A program made the position numbers and the translations under genes. The notes under the pieces were generated by a model. The model worked only from the letters and a program-made list of their open reading frames with translations, ran no database searches and was not told the origin of the DNA. A stretch of DNA of 8,260 nucleotides from Candidatus Latescibacterota bacterium (lineage in GTDB: Bacteria > Latescibacterota > MVCY01 > DTYK01), in contig DTYK01000062.1 of NCBI GenBank assembly GCA_012961925.1, forward strand, positions 1 through 8,260. Direction: 5' to 3'. Shown piece by piece: positions 5,154 to 8,260 of the stretch; the stretch's first letter is position 1; every line of letters begins with the position of its first letter.

Positions 5154-6314
5154 TTGGTCAGGGGGACAGACAGATCGGCTGAGGCGACCAGACACAGGGA
5201 TGTTGTGGTCGCCACAAGGAAACAGTTGCACGGATGGTGGCCTGGGAAAAGGGAATGTACCGCCGAGAGGATGTTGATTAACCCCTATAACGGCTGCGGT
5301 ATCGGCTGCTTCTTCTGTTACTCCCGAGCCTTTCCCGGGCGGTTTCAGCTCTTTCACCAGGAGGGTGTGATCTCAGTAGCAAAGGATTTTGACAGGTTAA
5401 TTGCCGATCAACTGGATTCCCTCGATGTGGCTTCCTGTGGATATCTCTCGCCTGTTACCGATCCTTTCCAGCCTTTGAACGAAAACTACCGCCTCTCTGA
5501 GAGGATCATAAAGGTCTTCGTTGAAAGGAATATCCCGATAGAGTTTATCACAAAGGCCGAAATTCCCTCTGAAGCGATCTCCCTGATAAAGCGACAGATC
5601 CATTCCTTTGGCCAGGTCTCCATCCTCACCCCTGATGAAGAGTTACGCAAGGTCCTTGTCCCCGGCGGAGCCCCGACCCGGATCCTTTTCCGGAACATTG
5701 AGAGGCTTTCCAGAGAAGACATCTATGCGGTCTGCCGGATCGATCCTATCCTCCCCTATCTCACAGACCGAAGGGATCATCTGGAGGAGCTGGTGGAGAG
5801 GGCAGTGGGGGCAGGTGCCAAGCACATAGTGGCAAGTGTGCTCGACATACCCCTGAAGAGCACTCGAGAGATATTCGATCATATACAAGAAAAGTTCGGT
5901 TCTTCCGTGGCTCGGGATTACACAAGGCTTTACACAGAGAGGATAGACGGATATCTCCATGCCAGGATAGAATATCGAAGGGGCGTATTTGCATTTCTGC
6001 GGGACGTATGTGACCAGAATGGGGTGACTTTCGCCCTCTGTATGGAATACGAAACCGAAGACGGTCGGACCCGGGGATTGAACCGGGAGTTCATGAGCTC
6101 ACGCAACTGCGAGGGTATAGACATCCCGATCTATAAGAGGATCGGGGAGGGATTTTACCCGGCCTGTGACTGTATCGGCAATTGCCTTTATTGCCTTGAG
6201 GCAAGGTGTGGGATCGATGACCTGGCGATGGGGAGGGATGGGAGCAAAAAGGACTGGAAGCTCAGGGACTACCGCCGGTGGTCCAGGGAGCTTAGGCAGA
6301 GGGATCTTCTATGA
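5154..6314 (+). CDS. Spore photoproduct lyase-like radical SAM protein
   Basis: A 386-residue radical SAM enzyme. The TTG start is chosen because GAGGGGTGA (5142-5150) lies just before it; an internal GTG at codon 18 is the main alternative. NPYNGCGIGCFFCYSR (43-58) holds the cluster cysteines C48-x3-C52-x2-C55. LSPVTDPFQPLNENY (98-112), ITKAEIPSEAISLI (132-145) and the late IDPILPYLTD (196-205) follow the SplB-like family, which includes the DNA repair lyase that reverses the thymine-dimer spore photoproduct. Most members come from non-spore-formers and lack a known substrate. The last 50 residues contain C338-x-C340-x3-C344-x2-C347-x4-C352, a possible second metal or Fe-S site not expected in classical Spl. 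Its stop overlaps the next gene's start (ATGA, 6311-6314), pointing to translational coupling with the second radical SAM enzyme. A nucleic-acid repair role is inference. Confidence 0.85.
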   Translation: MVRGTDRSAEATRHRDVVVATRKQLHGWWPGKRECTAERMLINPYNGCGIGCFFCYSRAFPGRFQLFHQEGVISVAKDFDRLIADQLDSLDVASCGYLSPVTDPFQPLNENYRLSERIIKVFVERNIPIEFITKAEIPSEAISLIKRQIHSFGQVSILTPDEELRKVLVPGGAPTRILFRNIERLSREDIYAVCRIDPILPYLTDRRDHLEELVERAVGAGAKHIVASVLDIPLKSTREIFDHIQEKFGSSVARDYTRLYTERIDGYLHARIEYRRGVFAFLRDVCDQNGVTFALCMEYETEDGRTRGLNREFMSSRNCEGIDIPIYKRIGEGFYPACDCIGNCLYCLEARCGIDDLAMGRDGSKKDWKLRDYRRWSRELRQRDLL

Positions 6315-7492
6315 TCCAGATCCTGAAAAAACCCAGTACAGATGAAAAAGCAGGCATCTTAGGGAAGTTAGCCTGCTTCGACGTAACGGGATATCCCCGT
6401 CTTTTCTCCCCCCGGAAACGGGCTTTCCGGTTCCATTTCATCCATCCAGCAGTGGGGGAGAGGGGGCAATGCGTCAATCTCTTCAAGGTGTTGCAGACCA
6501 ACTTTTGCGAACATAACTGTTTCTACTGCGTCAATCGGAAGGATAGAGATTGCCCCAGGCGGGAATTCAGTCCTGAGGAGCTCTCCGCGCTTTTCCTCCA
6601 TTACTACAGGAAGGGATTGGTGAGAGGGCTTTTCCTCTCCTCAGCGGTGTATCCTAACGCCGACCGGGCTCAGGAGAGGATGCTCAGGACAATCCAGCTT
6701 TTGCGCCACAAGTACGGATACAGGGGATATATCCATTGTAAGATATTGCCGGGCAGCGATGAGGCCTTCATTGAGAAGGCAGGCAGGTGGGTGGACCGGT
6801 TATCCATAAATCTGGAGGCCCCGGATGAGAGATACCTTTCGCAGCTCAGCCCTGATAAGGCATTTCGCTCGCAACTGCTTGAGAGGTTGCAGAAGATTGC
6901 ACTCTTCAATAAGCTACACCCTCTAAAGGCAGGGGTAACCACCCAGCTTGTGGTCGGCGGAAGCCAGGAGAACGACAAGGAGATACTCCTTCTCTCCCAG
7001 GATCTCTACAGGGATTACGATCTGCGCCGGGTCTATTATAGTGGGTTCGTTCCAATGCGAGACACACCTCTTGAGGGAAATCCACCGTGTCCATCCTTGC
7101 GTGAGGCACGGCTCTATCAGGCGGATTTTCTCCTTCGCAAATATGGGTTTAAAGCAGAGGAGCTCATATTCAATGTGAGAGGTAATCTCCCCCTGGATAA
7201 GGATCCCAAACTGGTCTGGGCCTTGAGCAACCCGGATAGGTTTCCTGTGGAGATAAACAGGGCCTCTCTGGAGGAGCTTATCAGGGTTCCAGGGATCGGA
7301 AGGATCTCAGCCGGGAGGATCATAGAGCAACGCCGCCAGACCAGGTTAAGAGACCTTGAGGATCTGAGGAGATCGGGGGCTGTGGTGAAACGCGCCCGGG
7401 GTTTCATCACTATCGGAGGGAGGTACTTTCCTCCGGAGAAGAGACATGATACTGGGATCAACAGACAGCTTTTCCTCTGGGAGGAGATTTAA
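6311..7492 (+). CDS. Putative DNA modification/repair radical SAM protein with helix-hairpin-helix
   Basis: A 393-residue protein that starts inside the stop of the preceding gene (ATGA). FCEHNCFYCVNR (65-76) gives the cluster cysteines C66-x3-C70-x2-C73. GLFLSSAVYPNADRAQERM (106-124), SINLEAPDERYL (165-176) and GFVPMRDTPLE (245-255) match the family annotated as putative DNA modification/repair radical SAM protein. Residues 312-342 form a helix-hairpin-helix, with PVEINRASLEELIRVPGIG and its VPGIG hairpin (326-330), a module that binds DNA backbone without sequence preference. Relatives are often adjacent to a uracil-DNA-glycosylase-like gene; here the visible neighbours are an Spl-like protein, MazG and a macro domain, and no glycosylase is in the window. 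The reaction is unknown for the family. DNA as substrate follows from the helix-hairpin-helix and is inference. Confidence 0.88.
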   Translation: MIQILKKPSTDEKAGILGKLACFDVTGYPRLFSPRKRAFRFHFIHPAVGERGQCVNLFKVLQTNFCEHNCFYCVNRKDRDCPRREFSPEELSALFLHYYRKGLVRGLFLSSAVYPNADRAQERMLRTIQLLRHKYGYRGYIHCKILPGSDEAFIEKAGRWVDRLSINLEAPDERYLSQLSPDKAFRSQLLERLQKIALFNKLHPLKAGVTTQLVVGGSQENDKEILLLSQDLYRDYDLRRVYYSGFVPMRDTPLEGNPPCPSLREARLYQADFLLRKYGFKAEELIFNVRGNLPLDKDPKLVWALSNPDRFPVEINRASLEELIRVPGIGRISAGRIIEQRRQTRLRDLEDLRRSGAVVKRARGFITIGGRYFPPEKRHDTGINRQLFLWEEI

Positions 7493-7507
7493 GGGCAGGA
7501 GACGGCG

Positions 7508-7798
7508 ATGGAACTGAACGAATTCCAGGATCTGATGAGGAGGACCTATTACCAGCGGGATAAAGAACGGGGCCTTGCTGAGACATTTGTCTGGTTTACC
7601 GAGGAGGTGGGGGAGCTGGCGAAACTCCTGCGCCGGGGTGAGAGATCAACTTATGCTGAAGAGATAGGGGATGTGCTGGCCTGGCTTGCAAGCCTGGCAA
7701 ACCTTATGGGCGTGGGGTTGGAGGCCGGGATCGAAAAGTACAGAAACGGCTGCCCCAGATGCGGGGCAATGCCATGTACCTGTCCCCAATATCCCTGA
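7508..7798 (+). CDS. MazG-type nucleotide pyrophosphohydrolase with Cys tail
   Basis: A 96-residue protein with AGGAG (7497-7501) six bases before ATG, 15 bases after the previous stop. The MazG metal-binding signature is complete: EExxE at E32, E33, E36 in FTEEVGELAK, and ExxD at E52, D55 in AEEIGDVLAWL. These residues bind Mg2+ and hydrolyse NTP or dNTP to the monophosphate and pyrophosphate; single-domain members commonly clear non-canonical or excess nucleotides. The C-terminus ends in C82-x2-C85-x4-C90-x-C92 (GCPRCGAMPCTC), likely a small zinc site; similar tails occur in some archaeal and anaerobe MazG proteins as I recall. It is short for MazG but holds the whole four-helix core and is expected to act as a dimer or tetramer. 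Placement between repair-type radical SAM genes and a macro domain suggests nucleotide-pool sanitation. Confidence 0.88.
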   Translation: MELNEFQDLMRRTYYQRDKERGLAETFVWFTEEVGELAKLLRRGERSTYAEEIGDVLAWLASLANLMGVGLEAGIEKYRNGCPRCGAMPCTCPQYP

Positions 7799-7835
7799 CG
7801 CACGGAGGTATTGGGTAGACTTCAGAAGCGCTGAT

Positions 7836-7844
7836 AGGAGGAGG
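7836..7844 (+). promoter_or_regulatory. Strong ribosome-binding site for the macro-domain gene
   Basis: AGGAGGAGG (7836-7844) is a repeated Shine-Dalgarno sequence placed just before the ATG at 7847. It fixes the start of this gene, which had no end in the window to define it. Confidence 0.7.
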
Positions 7845-7846
7845 CG

Positions 7847-8260
7847 ATGAAGATAAAGGGTACGAGGATCAGGGTTGTGAAGGGTGACATCACAGAGCAG
7901 GATGTGGAGGCGATCGTTAATGCAGCGAACAACAGGCTGATCATGGGCGGAGGTGTTGCGGGGGCCATACGGAAAAAGGGCGGGCCTTCGATCCAGAAGG
8001 AGGCGACTGCCCTTGGTCCCATAGCCATAGGGGAGGCGGTGGTGACAGGAGGCGGGAGGTTGAAGGCCAGATATGTGATCCATGCCGCCACAATGGGGAT
8101 GGACTTTAAAACTGATGAGACCAAGATAAGGGCTGCGACCAGAAATTCACTGAAAAGGGCCGAAGAGAAGAAGATAATCTCTGTCGCCTTCCCTGCCCTA
8201 GGATGTGGAGTGGGAGGATTTACCCCGGAAAAGGCGGCGAGGGTAATGATCGAGGAGGTC
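7847..8260 (+). CDS. Macro-domain protein, ADP-ribose-binding type (partial, runs off the end)
   Basis: The frame is open for 138 residues to the window edge. It begins directly with the macro fold: VVKGDIT (10-16), AIVNAANNRLIMGGGVAGAI (22-41), GPIAIGEAVVT (56-66), ARYVIHAA (72-79), and the phosphate-binding loop FPALGCGVGGF (116-126). Macro domains bind ADP-ribose and many remove it from proteins or nucleic acids, or hydrolyse O-acetyl-ADP-ribose. Asn25 and Asn28 and the GGGV loop, which hold the distal ribose and catalytic water in active members, are present, so activity is plausible. The form resembles stand-alone macro proteins of thermophiles and archaea rather than the DarG antitoxin. 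The start is fixed by the AGGAGGAGG site; the gap to the MazG gene is 48 bases, so co-transcription is likely. Any C-terminal domain is outside the window. Confidence 0.9.
   Translation, partial: MKIKGTRIRVVKGDITEQDVEAIVNAANNRLIMGGGVAGAIRKKGGPSIQKEATALGPIAIGEAVVTGGGRLKARYVIHAATMGMDFKTDETKIRAATRNSLKRAEEKKIISVAFPALGCGVGGFTPEKAARVMIEEV

Noticed and set aside
7508..7798. MazG with a MazEF toxin-antitoxin context
   Set aside because: No mazE or mazF homologue is in the window; the neighbours are a radical SAM gene and a macro-domain gene.
7847..8260. DarTG-type toxin-antitoxin, with the macro protein as DarG
   Set aside because: The macro domain's loops differ from those expected for DarG and no DarT-like ADP-ribosyltransferase precedes it; the upstream gene is MazG.

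Overview
The window is ordinary-density bacterial chromosome with every gene on the + strand: eight protein genes (two cut by the window edges) and one unusually long, fold-rich intergenic stretch. The coding strand is purine-rich, Shine-Dalgarno sites are strong, and GTG and TTG starts are used alongside ATG. A PHB/PHA-regulator-type protein, a Bacteroides-like serine palmitoyltransferase homologue and three different radical SAM enzymes within 5.5 kb suggest an anaerobic or microaerophilic Gram-negative lineage of the Desulfobacterota/Nitrospirota kind. That placement is inference; there is no rRNA or other marker here to fix the taxon.

Layout. Positions 2-97 hold the last codons of a holo-ACP synthase (acpS-like), followed by a clear intrinsic terminator (180-221). 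A near-consensus promoter (226-254) then drives a Rossmann/DUF2520 dehydrogenase-like gene (302-1210). A second near-consensus promoter overlaps that gene's stop codon, and its start region carries a perfect 15-bp palindrome; it serves a PhaR-type polyhydroxyalkanoate regulator homologue (1264-1836) and the palindrome is a candidate autoregulatory operator. Next comes a stand-alone radical SAM protein with a Cys-bearing C-terminal region (1943-3382).

Positions 3383-3945 (563 bases) have no credible gene but are dense in inverted repeats. One part (3470-3639) can be drawn as a multi-branched fold closed by an 11-bp perfect helix, a second (3748-3846) as a three-way junction, and there is an imperfect direct repeat and a 28-bp palindrome. 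This could be a structured RNA, a decayed repeat element, or a leader of the downstream operon.

Positions 3946-8260 look like one transcription unit of five genes with short gaps or overlap: a serine-palmitoyltransferase-like alpha-oxoamine synthase, a spore-photoproduct-lyase-like radical SAM protein, a second radical SAM protein with a C-terminal helix-hairpin-helix (the 'putative DNA modification/repair radical SAM' type), a small MazG-type nucleotide pyrophosphohydrolase with a Cys tail, and a macro-domain protein cut by the window end. The last four all belong to families that act on damaged or modified nucleic acids, nucleotides or ADP-ribose. The cluster is the best candidate here for an undescribed system: a nucleic-acid or nucleotide damage-handling module. 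Its function is inference from domain content and gene packing; no member's substrate can be read from the sequence.
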